A DNA stretch of 64,000 bases from Deuterostichococcus epilithicus (Eukaryota > Chlorophyta > Trebouxiophyceae > Prasiolales > Stichococcaceae), in contig JAVTLE010000014.1 of the NCBI GenBank assembly GCA_033439295.1, positions 1,364,001-1,428,000 of the forward strand. Direction: 5' to 3'. Shown here piece after piece: positions 11,939-23,900 of the stretch (the stretch's first letter is position 1; each line of letters opens with the position of its first letter). The notes under the pieces are model-generated. The model was not told the origin of the DNA, did not search any database, and saw only the letters and a list, made by a program, of their open reading frames with translations. A program made the position numbers and the translations under genes.

Positions 11939-14328
11939 ATGCCAGATGCGAAACAGTCATCGTGCGTGTGCAGCGGCGGAGCCTTCCCGGCATGGCTGCC
12001 AACGGCGGTGGTGCTGGGCGTCGTGTTCCTGGCAGTCTACGGCTGGACAGGACAGGCCCGCAGCGAGCCGTCATCAGGTCAGTGATGGCGTGGTGGAGGA
12101 AGGCCTCGCCCGAATCCACGGGATGCGACATTGGCTCTTGTCTTGGTTGAGCTGCACCGTGTCTTGAAAGTTTGAAGGCCTTGCCCACGGCTAGAGGCGT
12201 GAAGACAAGGCCGGGAAGGCCGGGCCTGCGGCATCACATGGCAGTGCGGTCTCACGCCTGGCCTTGTCTGCAGGCGCCAGCGCAAAGGCGCAGGAGGTCA
12301 TCAACAGGTACCACTACGCAATGGCACATGTCAAGAAATTAAAGGAGGTCGGCAAGAACGAGGTGTGTTTCTGGCGTTTCCATGAATTGTGTTGCTGACT
12401 TATCCAAACCAAGCCAATGGCCACCCTTCTGGCTTTTCCAGCAACAGATGACATCTGCGGACCCGGAGCTGATTTACGTGATGCCTATGATCAGATCTTC
12501 TGAGCATCAGCCACCACCCTGCAGATGTTTCCGCTGGTCAACTGCCCGGAAGACTTCAGTCTGGGCTATCGGACGACGCCGGGGCAAAAGGTGCCCGAAT
12601 TTGCCGGCAACACCTGCGAGCCCTGGATCGCGCGCTACGCAGTGGTCTTCCTTGACAAGCTAATCGACTCCGGTGCGCGCTGGTGTTTGCCCATTCGATC
12701 CGAATGCCGCGCCACATGTCCACAATGTCCCCCAGCATCAAAATGTGCGGCGACGCAGATTGACACAGCCAGAACCTTTCCCAAGCTGCTTGGAATGCTG
12801 CGTCGCATGTCCACGATATTCCCTTGCATCGGACTGTGCGGTGACGCGGGGCGACAAACTCAGGGTGGGCTCTGTGAGGGCCCTGCCTACCGGCCGCAAG
12901 TGCAGTTGCGCTGACGCCCTGCTGTGCGGCGCCCGCGCAGACATGAAGGGCCTGGAGTGGAGCACCGGCTCCGGCACCATGTGGCTGCTGACGCGGCTGC
13001 ACAGCCTCGTGTCCATCGAGCACCATGCGTCGTGGGTCCGCCGCGTGCAGCAGACGCTCGAGCGCATCTTTCCCAAGCAGTACATCAAGGTAAGGTCTGA
13101 CCGCTGTGGATCAGCCACACGCTCACAAAGACGCCCTCGTTCTGGGAAGCCCCGCCAGGCCAAGCTGGTGCTGGTTCCCGAGCCAGGAGGTGGCTGGCGG
13201 TCCGCGTGCCGGCTGCGCGGACCCCGCGCGCTGCGTCGCAGCGGGACACCCGTGGGGTCTCCTGTGGGTCGCCTGCCCATGGGTTTGATCTGGAAGGTTG
13301 TCCCGCGCTGCAGAGGTGGGACCTGCACGTAGTGGAGGCGAAGGACTTCAAGACCAAGGCGCTCGAAGAGGACTACGACAATTTCAAGTGAGTGCGCTTG
13401 CATTTGGCCTGGAGGGGGCTCGCCTCTGCGGCTGTCTGATGCTGCGCAGCCCCGGCCCTCACACCTCTGCTGCTGCATACCAGATCAATATGCCAGGCCC
13501 GCTGCCGCAGCCTCGCTCCTTGCCCCATCATGAGACCCAGCGATGTGGTGAACTTGCAGAGAGTACGTTGACGCAGACTTCCTTCCGCACGAGCCGACGT
13601 ATGACTTCGTGTCTGTTGACGGACGTGCCAGGTGCGAGCTCGAAACTTCTGCTTGATGCTCAGCTGCACGCCGCCACGGGCGTGGTGCTATGGCCCGGCC
13701 GGGGGGTCTCACCCTGCCATGTGTATGCGGCAAAGGCTTCTCTCCGACCGGTGCTTTGATGACAGCTCCGCTAGCCGTGCGTGCAGGATCCACTGCATGA
13801 AGCGAGCACTGCCGCTGGTGAAGCCCGAGGGCGGCATCTTCATGCTGGACAACTCCGGTCAGTGCATTGCCCCTGCTGTTCCTTCATGTCTGCTGACGCT
13901 TGACCCTGCAGCAACAAGTTCGCACACAAGATGTGGATGCGGATCTCCTCTCAGCGTCTGATTATGTGTGTGGGTCCATGTAGACCGGGACGCCTATGTT
14001 GAGGGATACGACTCTGTGCCGTCACACTGGCTGAAATTTGAGGACAGCGTCAACACAGGTGCTGCACGGACGTCCCCAACGATTGCATGATGTCCTGTTC
14101 TCTATGCGTCAGTAGCAACCTGGCAACCACTACAAGGACTTGCAGCGCAGGTCGACCCTGATGCTGACACCAAAACTCCTGCCGTTCACCTGAAGTGTGA
14201 CTGCTGTCCCTGCAGGCGAGCGGACCACGATCTGGATCACTTGCCTGCCCGGTAAGTGCAGCTCCACAACCACGCTCGCGGCCAGCTCAGGCGGCAAGAC
14301 GAAGAGCAAGAAGACGTCAACGGCCTAA
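11939..14328 (+). CDS. Membrane-anchored class I SAM-dependent methyltransferase-like protein
   Basis: Exons: 11939-12077, 12274-12362, 12442-12477, 12525-12672, 12941-13089, 13314-13387, 13560-13631, 13787-13857, 13984-14058, 14216-14328; all phases close, 321 residues. ATG at 11939 gives MPDAKQSSC and then a signal anchor (AWLPTAVVLGVVFLAVYGW, about 16-34), so a type II membrane topology is likely. The catalytic-like core has GLEWSTGSGTMWLL (motif I, SAM glycine loop), VSIEHHASWV (motif II acidic residue), YDFVSVDGRAR (motif IV-like) and LVKPEGGIFMLDNSDR (motif V-like region). This order resembles small-molecule or sugar methyltransferases of the Methyltransf_24/FkbM-like type, but I cannot name the substrate. 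Lys/Ser-rich C-terminus (GGKTKSKKTSTA). The substrate may be a lumenal glycan or lipid, given the anchor (inference). Confidence 0.8.
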
Positions 14329-15144
14329 GTTGCTGTCGTTGCACCGCGACGGTGGGCGGCAGAGACACTTAAACGGCGCAATTTACCTATCCGTGTCAAT
14401 TCAAGAATGAATGTGGGATTTTTGGCTCGAGCCCTGCCATGGGCTTGAGCGGCAGATTGCGCTGCGTCAGCCATTGCAATGGATTCCACTATCATGACAT
14501 CGTGCTTTATGTAGAATCAGCGGGACGAATCTAGATAGCGATTCAACAAATTAACGGGAAAAAAAAACAGGAAACAAAAACAACTTGGCTTCTGATGCCT
14601 GTAGCTCCTGTTGCCATTTTGCTCGCGAGATCGTGGTGCAGACCCCCTGCAGTCACTGTCCCCGCAGCGATGGAAACGAATTCCAAAGCGCAAGCATGTG
14701 GGATGCACTCAAGCGGGGTTGGTCAAGTGTACAACAGAGACAGAGGAGGAACCTGATCTGAGGAGCTGTCCGGCCGGGAGGGCGTCAGGTTTGCGCTGAG
14801 CGGCGGCTGCAGGGAGGCACTGTTGTCAGCAGGCGAGGGGTACAGCGACTAATCTCAGCAGGGCATTATGCACATAATCCGCAGTGTGACAAACTGGCAA
14901 TCATAAGACGAAGAGTTCAATTCCCGCATGTTTTGCCATCACTCTGGTGCCCCAAGCCACTGGTGAAATAATGTCACTGATGCAGTTCAGTCTGTTATAC
15001 GATGCACTCGTATAGCAAAATTGAGTCGGATGCGAAGCAAGGTCAAGTCCGAGCCCCCGGAATTGTTGCGGAGGCGCCCCCATGAGCAACCTAGCCGGAC
15101 TGCAGCGGGCAGCATTGCACTTCTCATAACGTCCGTGCAGCAAA
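14329..15144. other. Intergenic region between convergent genes
   Basis: Holds the 3' ends of the methyltransferase-like gene (+) and the costars gene (-), plus an A-rich run at about 14558-14580. No other gene seen. Confidence 0.55.
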
Positions 15145-15832
15145 TCACAACCCAGGCTCGGCAACAGCTGGCTCCGGTTCCCTGGCCACATCGCTCGGCT
15201 CCGCGGCTGCCGTAGCTGCCGGAGACCGTGCTGGTGCTGCTGCTAGTGCGGCTGCCCCCGGGGAGGGTGCAGCTGCCGCGTGCTGCACAGGCGGCTCCAA
15301 AAGGTAGATCTCGACATGGTCGTGGGCACCTGTGATCGCGCAATGGTTTTGAGAACATCAGACGCTTTGTTTGAAACCTCAACGGCAGTCGTGACATGCG
15401 CCTTGTAACTGTCGCATGCTGATACTGAAACAGAGTGTGCTATTGGGGCAGCGTCGACAGGGGATCACAGGCACCTTGCAGCAGCAGCTCCGAGTCGTAG
15501 CCGACGAGCTTCCGCCGCTTTGCCGCTTTAAGCGTGCCACCGAGCGCCTCGACTGCGCATGCACCATATCGAATGCTCACATGGCATAGCGACGTAGTCG
15601 AGCGTCTCAGATACTGCATCTAGTGGAAGACGTGCAGAGTAGTACTTACACAAGTTCGAGCACCGGTCGTCCCGGCACAGCACGCCAAATGTGGTCCTGC
15701 CGCCAAACCTGCATCAGATCACCTCGATTCAGCGCTGTCGCAAAGCGTCCGCTCAGCATGCAACCGCGGATGTGTGACATCTCACCTTTGCATCTCTGCC
15801 ACCAGCAGCGCCACCTCATGATCGACATTCAT
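15145..15832 (-). CDS. Costars family protein (ABRACL-like)
   Basis: Small conserved actin-linked domain, a winged-helix-like fold known from animal ABRACL, the C-terminus of STARS, and plants. Exons on the minus strand: 15832-15786, 15708-15650, 15552-15475, 15329-15145; 122 residues. Starts MNVDHEVALLVAEMQRFG, then TTFGVLCRDDRCSNLFEALG, then GTLKAAKRRKLVGYDSELLL and HDHVEIYLL. This is the family's whole domain (about 80 residues). It is followed by an extra tail of about 40 residues rich in Ala/Pro (EPPVQHAAAAPSPGAAALA) that most family members lack. The exons are short, so simple open-frame searches miss the gene. Exon 2 ends with a perfect GTAAGT donor. ABRACL is reported to influence cofilin and actin dynamics; that role here is inferred. 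Confidence 0.93.
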
Positions 15833-16196
15833 GGCTGTTGATGGTGATGCGATGCGTGTCAAACTCAGGTGCCTGGCGACTTCGAACTGTGAGCTTCGCC
15901 ACGCTAGTGTCTCCAAGATGATGATCTGCTGTGTTGTGCGCTAGCTGACCTCTGACGCAACTGCCCTGGGATCGGAACTGCAGGAGATTTCAAATTGGTC
16001 GTACAGCAGTACGGGATGTGGTAACGCGCCTGCGATGTTTCACCAGCTTTTGACAAATCCTCTCGTGCATCGTCCTGACAGCTTCACACACTGTGCAGTT
16101 TCAGCACGCATCAAGCACGGCGCAGAGCTGCAGCGACAGCGTCATTGCTTTCAGCCGGCAAACCTGCCTGTGGCGAGCACCTAGGGATACAGGGAT
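15833..16196. other. Intergenic, between two same-strand genes
   Basis: Region 5' of the costars gene and 3' of the transporter. No further gene seen. Confidence 0.6.
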
Positions 16197-18918
16197 TCAG
16201 TCGCCCAGCAGCAGGCCCTGGATCTGGCGCATGCTGCGCCTCTTGGTCTCCAGCATCGTGCCGCAGAAGCAGGCGCAGGCCAGGTTCAGCAGCGCGTACA
16301 CCAGGTAGGCGCCGCCGATGCCCAGCAGGTTCAACATGGCAGGGAATGTCACGCCTACCACCAGGTTCTCCACCCAGTTGAGGCTGACGGCAACCGAGCT
16401 GACCTGCGTCATCACATACGACGCCGTAAAACTGCATTCACTCCGCCAGCGCCAGGCCGCAGCCAGTTGCTGTTTACCTGCTCACCTTGCCCTTGATGGC
16501 TGACGCCAGGATCTCGCTCATATACAAGAAAGGCAGCGGCCCCGCGCCGACGCTGAAAAATATCACAAACACCAGCACGCACACCAGTGCCACGGCCGGC
16601 GGAACGCCTGCGGGCGAGAGTCACGAACGGTCATGCGTGGCTGCAGAGGCAGCTTGCGCGCCACAATCCCGCAGCAGATGCCGAGCACACTTACATTGGC
16701 AGCCGAAGTGCTCCCAGTGCATGAAGTGCGGTGCCTGCCTGCGTTTCTGCCTGCTGGCGCACTCGAGGGACAGCAAGATTGCACACCTGGCACCCAGGCA
16801 TACAGCGAAATGCCGATGAGAGACGCCGCCATGCCCACATGACTCAGCACCTGAGCGGCGTCAGAGGCTTCGGAATGGATGTCCGCCGGCTGCTGGCAGG
16901 AGACCGTTGCACAAGCACGGTGAAGAGCTGTGTCGCCGCCGCAAGGCATGCAGGCGGTGCTGCAGAATCAGCAACGAGGCAAGAGTTTAGAGGGCCCACC
17001 ATCAGGGGCTTGCGGCCCAGGCGGTCCGTGATGCCTCCGGCGGCAATGATGCATGTGCCTCCCGTGTTCACCACACCCACCAGGACAGCTCCGATGATGG
17101 GGGAATTGAGGCCAGCCTTGGAGAAGACCTGCAGGGAATGTCGTGCAGAGCTCGTGGCCTCCCCAGCCGCAGCGCGTGGGTGAACCCTTGACAGAAGGCG
17201 GGCAAACCCGGTCTTCAAATGCGGGGCGCACGATAATGCGAGGCGCCTCACGTTTGCAGAGTAGAAGGTGATGGTGTTGATTCCAGACAACTGCACGGAG
17301 AATCCAGGATTCTTTAGCACATATGAAGCTGTGTAGAAGGGCCCTTGCACCCAGCGCGTGCAGCCTGCACGACCGGCTGGGTGCACTCACCTGCTGTGTG
17401 AGGGGCACGCCGATAGCCAGCAGCAGCATCCTGGAGTAGCGGCCCCTCGGCCGCAGGAGCTCCGGCCAGGAGGTCCCGCCGGCGTCCTACAAAAACAAGC
17501 AGCTGGGGACTGCCGCCGCATCCGAGGCAGGATCAAAGCTGTGGCACAGGCTTGTCACTGGTGGATCATTGGTAGAAATGGCGATCTACCCTGCAGGAAG
17601 GGCGCTGTCAGGACTCGGCCGTGTGCCGTGTCGGCTACGCTCACCGGCTCCTCTATGCTTGCAAGACTCGGCAGCAGCGGTTCCGTCCCGTTGGCAGCGG
17701 CTGCGACGGCGGCGTTAGGCTCGACGGCGGGCTCGCCCGCCTTGGAGACGTGCAGTCGGCGCTCGACGTGCAGAGCCTCCTCGTGCCTGCCGCGCCACTG
17801 CAGCCACACGGGGCTCTCCGGGCAGTAGGTCAGCAGCGCCGCCTGCAGGCGAGCGAGGCGTCAGTGACAGTGACCCGCACTGTTGACGCTCGCGGTACCG
17901 AGTGTGGTGCAACACAAGATCGGCTGACCTGACGAGTCCGCATCGCCGGCGATTGCGTCAGGTGCGGACCCACCTGTAGGAGCGCGGGCGCGGCGGGAAA
18001 GAGCAGCATGAATCGCCACCAAGCAAACCCGCCCCAGGTCGGGTGGCCGCTGTGCACGTATGGTAGGCCTGCCACGGACGACAGCAGGATACCCGTGCAG
18101 ATGGAGATCTGCATGGATTGACAGAGCTTCGACAGGCTTGTGGAAATGGGTCACAAAGGTGCTGGATCAGCGGCCGAGGCAGACAGGACAGCACTCAACC
18201 CAGAGAGAGTGCTGTTTGAAGCATGCAAGCCACGAAACATGTCATCAGTTGACCAACCTGGGAGAGGCTGCCGAGCGCACCGCGGATCACAGGCGGCGCA
18301 GTCTCAGCCAGGTACCGCGGCACACAAAGACTCGTCGCACCAGCCTGCACTTCACGTCGCGATGTTGAGTGGCTCTCTTTCTACCTGCCAGCATTACTGC
18401 AGCTGCAATGATGCCGCGCACATGTGCGGCTCCACAGCCACGCGAGCTTACCGCGACGCCAGTCAAGACCCGCGCCGCAAACAGGCCCGGGAAGCCGCCT
18501 GGGCTGAAGCAAGCGATTACGCAGCCCGCGGCAAGTATCAGACTGTTGAGCAGCATGGCCCGCTTGGGACCGATCGAATCTGCGGCATGGCCCGCCGCCA
18601 GCGATCCAAAAACGCCGCCGAGCAGCAGCGCAGACACGAGCGCCGCGCCGGATGTCTCAACAGATATGTGCAGGTCCGAAGTCACAGCGGGCAGCGGCGT
18701 GTTGAGCACCCCGAGCTGGTAGCCTGCAGGGCAGCGAGGCTGCTGTCAGCGGCAGAAACTTCATAGCACATGACGTGCGCTCGGACCCATCACGCGAACG
18801 GTACACCAGCGCTTTGCCGAGCAAACAGAATTCATCAAGCTGCGGTGCACTCACCATAAGTGGCGCTGCCAATAAGGGCGACGATGGTCACGAATGCTAG
18901 GTCTGGGCCATACGTCAT
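16197..18918 (-). CDS. MFS hexose transporter, plastid-glucose-transporter-like
   Basis: Twelve-helix sugar/H+ symporter family; moves hexose across a membrane. Minus-strand exons: 18918-18855, 18723-18452, 18344-18258, 18108-17974, 17842-17590, 17486-17391, 17290-17252, 17128-17000, 16850-16787, 16607-16486, 16403-16197; about 488 residues. Family signatures: YQLGVLNTPL in helix 1, GHAADSIGPKRAML in loop 2-3 (degenerate GRR/KG), VPRYLAETAPPVIRGALG (PESPRW partner loop), CPESPVWL after helix 6, GINTITFYSANV in helix 7, GGITDRLGRKPLM in loop 8-9, GAGPLPFLYMSEILAS in helix 10 and a C-terminal LETKRRS. GAGPxP and ETKxRS are closest to plant pGlcT-type members. The start at 18918 gives a very short N-terminus with no transit peptide; an in-frame stop lies just upstream, but an extra 5' exon is possible. 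The exon 5/6 junction does not close with GT-AG at the expected phase (one base off). Confidence 0.9.
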
Positions 18919-20070
18919 GTCGGAAGTTTCGGATGGTCACGTTTGCGTTGCGACCTGCCAACGCTGTAGCAGAACCATTGCCGCCGACAAGGAACACTAC
19001 GAGGGCATGAGGAATTTGTCTGGATTTATCGAAACAAGGACGACCTCTGTCCCAGATTAGTCACGTGCCAGTCCACGTGCATTGCCACGTAGAAGTGCGT
19101 CATCTTCGCAGCCTGGGAGAGCACCTCCCCGTCATCCCGCACAATGCCAACACCAAAATTTGGCCGAGCCCTCTATGCCCAGTACCAACACCATGGGGAT
19201 CAGCTGGGCACGAACCTGACCAACGGCGTGATTTGTGACAGCGAAGCTGCGCCATCGGGAAAGCAGGAGACCAAAGGAACGGATGTTGTCGGTTTCGTAA
19301 TGCCTCCAGAATGACTTGTGGTTTCTGAGCACGACGGCTACCAGCCGCAGCTGCAGGTTTCAAACTTCCTTCCTGAAATGTGACTCTGCAGGATTCAGGG
19401 CGCCCTGCCGCCTATCCACATTCGGCTCCGCAGTACTGCCGTGTACGGTTGCAGGGTTTGAGGATTGTCCTGTCAGTCAGCAAGGGGCGATGATAGATGA
19501 GACCGACTCTCAACCACGTAGACCCTGCGACTGCCTGCGACGGTGCACTTCGTCCTCAACTAGCTGGGCCGTGTAGGGTAGCGACACGGATATACGCGCA
19601 GCGTGCCTTTCATGTCGTTGATCTAGTACGATCTCGTGCTCACCTGAACGGCCGTAAGGGCGAGCGCCAGCGGTGGGGTTAGTCGGTGAGGATCTGGTGT
19701 ACGTGCAGCGCGCCAACCGGCACCGCATCGCCGTATTGAGACGCTGAATCGCTATAAAACTGTATTTCTGAGTGTTGCGAACGGACGGCGCCTGACGGGC
19801 CTGTGCGCAGTGCGGTCGTCGGTTGGCTTTGGTGGTTGCAAGGAATCATCAGGCAACAGCAAACCCCCGGTCAAGCACGACGGTAAGCAGGCTTCTGGCA
19901 ATGCTATACACAAGAGTGATCCGTACTGATCTCGTCCCGCATGATGCGCATCAGCCTATCGGACATGCCGGTGCATGCCCGTTTCTCCGACGCATATCCT
20001 GGCAGTCCTGCGCCCGGATCCGCACCAGTTTGGTGGCACCACACCACCGAATCAGGGTGGCTGAAAAACC
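18919..20070. other. Divergent intergenic region
   Basis: Lies between the 5' ends of the MFS transporter (-) and the SGNH-like gene (+), so it should hold both promoters. No motif I would name, and only weak open frames. Confidence 0.5.
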
Positions 20071-23000
20071 ATGTCGCACCGCTGTCGCAGGCGTTGCGTG
20101 CCGCAGCTGCAATCCAGCGTGTGGGGCCGCGCCACACCCGGGATGCGGCGGCAGCAGTCCCTGCACAGCAGGTGCTTCAGCATGTTGCTCGGATTTTGGA
20201 CAACGCGTGCTGAGCCCTGCGACGAGACTGGAGCGTCAACCGGTGCCTCACCGCTCTGTCCCGTGTGCATCTAGGCAGCAGGCACAGCGCCATCCGCGGC
20301 AGCAGAATGTGCATGCGCGCTGCAAGCGGCGGAGCCTGCTACGGCACTGCCGCGGCCTGCTGGCGCTCGCCTGCGTGCTGGCCTCGGCGCTGACACATCC
20401 GCAGCCAGCTGCAGCCAAGAACTGCACGCGCTACCGCCCCGCCGGCTGCCTCTTCGCCACGTTGGCGGACGACAATGTGGCGTACCCGGCGCCGCTGCAC
20501 CCCATCAGCTTCGACCTGCGGAAGGAGGTGCCCTGCCTGTTCCACGCCTCGGGCATGTACGAGGTGGGCAGCAAAGACCAGTGCCGGGACTCCTTCATGG
20601 AGGTACAATCGCGGAAGCAGCCGACGTGCGCCAACTCCTGCTGCAACACGCGACGGGGGATGTTCCGCAAGCATGGCGACCACACCTACAGCTTCCAGCC
20701 CCTCAAGGTGGAGCAGTGCAGCTACTTCGAGTACAGTCGCAACGAGGTGGGCACCCGAGCATCGTCACCACGAAGTATGCCTCACTCAATCCGGATCAAG
20801 AAGACCTGACGACATGATGGTGCCTGAGCTGGACAGCACCAACCTGATGTGGTCCCTGTGACAGTCCCCTGCCTGGACGCTTGTGAGCGGAGGGGTCGCC
20901 GCATAGCTTGTCAGCTGAGAGCTGTGCAAGCCGAATGATCGCGCCGTGCGGTGTCGCAGGTTCTGGACTTTCTGCAGGATGGCAGCATGGATGTGCTGGT
21001 GGCGGGCGACAGCATGATGCGGCAGCTGTACATCCGGCTGGTGCACATGATGCGCGGCACCCGCCGCGTACTGGACTACCACATCCACACACACGCCAAC
21101 TACGCGGTGCGCCAGGAGAGGAGGCGGTTGCTGCGGCAGCATGCCTTGCACATTTGTTGCCTGCAGCCTGGGCTGTGTCTTTCAAAATAAAGGATGGCCC
21201 TGTCATCGTGTCAGGGTGCTAGGCGTCCAATATTCTAGCCTTTTCTTGTTCCGCTCACAACCCTGACCTGCAAGGCAATCGCAGTTTCAAGCCCGGCAGC
21301 ATCAAAACTGAAACATGCCACCACATCACCACAGGTGTGCAACGAGGCGGACCGCTTCCGCATGTCGCCGGTCAACGACGACACTGAAGTCACGGCCTTT
21401 AAGCGCCTCGACCTGGACTTTCTGGAGGTGTCTCTCTTTCACTGCTGTGCGGCAGCCCGGCCGTCATGCGCCATACTAGCTGCCACACCTGCAGCTGCGC
21501 AGGCGCCTCTGCTAGTTGCCATGCTTCCCGTTCAACGCCAGTTTGATCACAGCTTCCTTTTGTGCAGCTCCACCAGCCGCTGTTTCCAGAAATCCTGTCA
21601 TACCAACCCGCGGCTGGGAGATGTGAGCTTTCCTCAGCAACCCCTCTGAAGTGCTGGCTCTGCCATGCAGGATCAAATCCCCAACTTCTTCAAGTTCAGC
21701 CCCAATGCGGACCCCATGATGTTGTGCAGCAAGCCGCACGTGGCCATCAATTACATGCACGCGCCGGACTACGTGCTGCAGCGCCGGTGCGCATCTGTGT
21801 TGGATTCCAGTAGAAAAACCTGGCGCCGGTCGTGTATGTAGCCTGCTTGGCTTCTCATAATGTGGCGTCGCTGTTGCCGCATTGTTGTGGCACTATCGTT
21901 CACCGAACATGCCCCTTCGCAGAGCCGCCACGCCAGGCGGCAGGCTGAACCGGAACAATTCTCTGTTGACCCAGACTGCGTGCACAGCCTCACATTGTCG
22001 ACTGGGTGATGTGCAACATTGGAAACCTGCCAAAATGCCCAATTGCCCCGCAGGTACCTGGAGCACTACATGACCCACGTCATGGAGCCGGGGCGGCAGC
22101 TGACGATGGTGCTGTCGGTGGGCTACTGGGTGTGGTTTGCAGAGGTGCCGCAGGACTACCTGGACTTCTTGGAGCTGCTGGCCTCGAAAGTCGCCAATGT
22201 GGTCGTTGTCAGCATCCCCACCAGCCATGTCACCGCGCACACTGGCAAACAGGCGCGCTTCCGCTGTGGTACGGTGTGCCGCAGTGCTCTCAGCTGGCAG
22301 GCGCCCTCACGAGTACCTGGACGGTGGCTGCTCATTCGGGGCCACCGTGCGCCTGGTGGTGCAGCACCCTGCCTGCAGTGCTGTGTGTGACCAGGATGGC
22401 GGCTGACAGGCGCGGGGCGCTGCTCCAATCGCAACGTAGCTTCGCAGCTGTGCTCACCCTGTGCCGCTCGCTGTCCTTGCACAGGGCCCGGCGCTGCTGC
22501 ACGCCTACCGCTCCCGCAACCTGATAATGAAGGAGTGGGTGGCAGAGCGCCCTGCCGGGAGCAACATCAAGTTCGTAGACTTTGATGCAATCTCAAATAG
22601 TGGCAATGCGCCGCCAATCTGCTCGGAGGAGAACTGGCACTACCAGGTGCGCAACAGCATCCAGTTTCATTGGCAGCTGCTTGAAGCGCCCCTGTTCACT
22701 GCGTGATTGGGCATTTGACCAGCGCGCATTTCCAGCCTGTGCACTGAGCTGCGGCCCGATGTTGTCTGCAGTGCTTCCTGACCTGGCCGGCGAGCAACAA
22801 TCACGTGCGCTCAGATGCCTCTCCCCTCCCACCATGAGTATCCAACACCAGGTGCACATGAGATGCGCAGTCATGTCTCTGTGGTCACAGGTGTTAGTCT
22901 TCATGCCTCTGACGATTGTGTTCGCAGGTGGCACTGACGGACACCACCACAAACTGGTTCCGCGACAGGTGAATAGCTGCTGCTACATCATGGTTTGCTT

Positions 23001-23328
23001 CCTCCACACAGCCGATGACCACCATGCAGCACAACAGCAAGTCTGCTGATGAGTGAGCAGATGGGTTGTTATCTGCCCAACACTGCTGCTGCAGGCACTA
23101 CCAAACGCCGCTGGTCGGCCTGTACATGACGGAGGACGGCCAGTGCCATGATGAGATGAACCGGAACCTCTGGCAGGCGAGTCCCGAGCTGGCTGCAATT
23201 CAGTTTCAGAAGGCTGTTGCTGCCGCACTCGATCTGCACAACATCCATGCTGCAGTGTTGCTGCTCAACCACCTGATGGCCGCCTGCGCATGCTGCAGGT
23301 CATCTTCAACCTGTGCATGAAAACCTGA
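20071..23328 (+). CDS. GDS-motif SGNH / PC-esterase-like membrane protein
   Basis: Exons: 20071-20171, 20275-20746, 20960-21106, 21335-21427, 21671-21786, 22054-22268, 22294-22346, 22485-22646, 22928-22968, 23095-23176, 23299-23328; about 503 residues. Basic N-terminus, then a hydrophobic anchor (GLLALACVLASALTHPQPAA). A Cys-rich part follows (ANSCCNTRRGMF, VEQCSYFEY). The core GDS motif is VLVAGDSMMRQLYIRL, the catalytic-serine block of the PC-esterase/TBL/NXPE superfamily, followed by SVGYWVWFAEVP and VVVSIPTSH. These enzymes acylate or deacylate glycans, usually in Golgi or at the surface; substrate here unknown. The C-terminal Asp-His pair typical of the family is not certain (candidate WFRDRHYQTP). 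The last intron uses a GC donor (CAG|GCGAGT). The start exon is the least certain part; the ATG at 20071 joins in the right phase. Confidence 0.78.
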
Positions 23329-23900
23329 GGCGAAGGGGCGACCCAGGCCTATCCGTTAGTCAGTACTGACGGCCGGACGCGTGGTGGTGTCCCGCACGCT
23401 GGTGGCCGAGCTTCACGACCGCAGGAGCGGCGCCTTCTGACAGCAAATTGATGACGGCAGTCACCGTGCCCAGGCAGGATGACACTGACAGTTGACGGTC
23501 GACGAACAATGTTGCATGTGCTGATGGGATGGCACCATCTATCCTGTGCCGTCATTGGAGTTGATATTGGGTTATTGCAGCATTTCATGCATGGAATTTG
23601 TGGCAGGGGAAGAACCGTACGAGTAGGATAACGGGGGGAGTACAACATCGTTTTCCGAGACGAAGTGCAGTATAGTCGCGAGGAGCCAGCACATTTCGTC
23701 GTTGTCTCAAGTGGCTGCATGCGTCCTTGATTCGAGTCCGGAGCAATCCGCACCCCTGATACGCAAGTGCTTCACAAAGCCTGCAAATCCCTCATTCACA
23801 ACACCGAAGTGCAGCCTTCAACGGCAGCTCCAAAACTCGCTACCTAGGTTGCTCGCGCCACTGCAAGGGCTCTCCGCTGCTCATAGCAAGGCCCGGCGCC
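23329..23900. other. Intergenic region
   Basis: Between two genes on the same strand; no gene seen. Confidence 0.55.
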
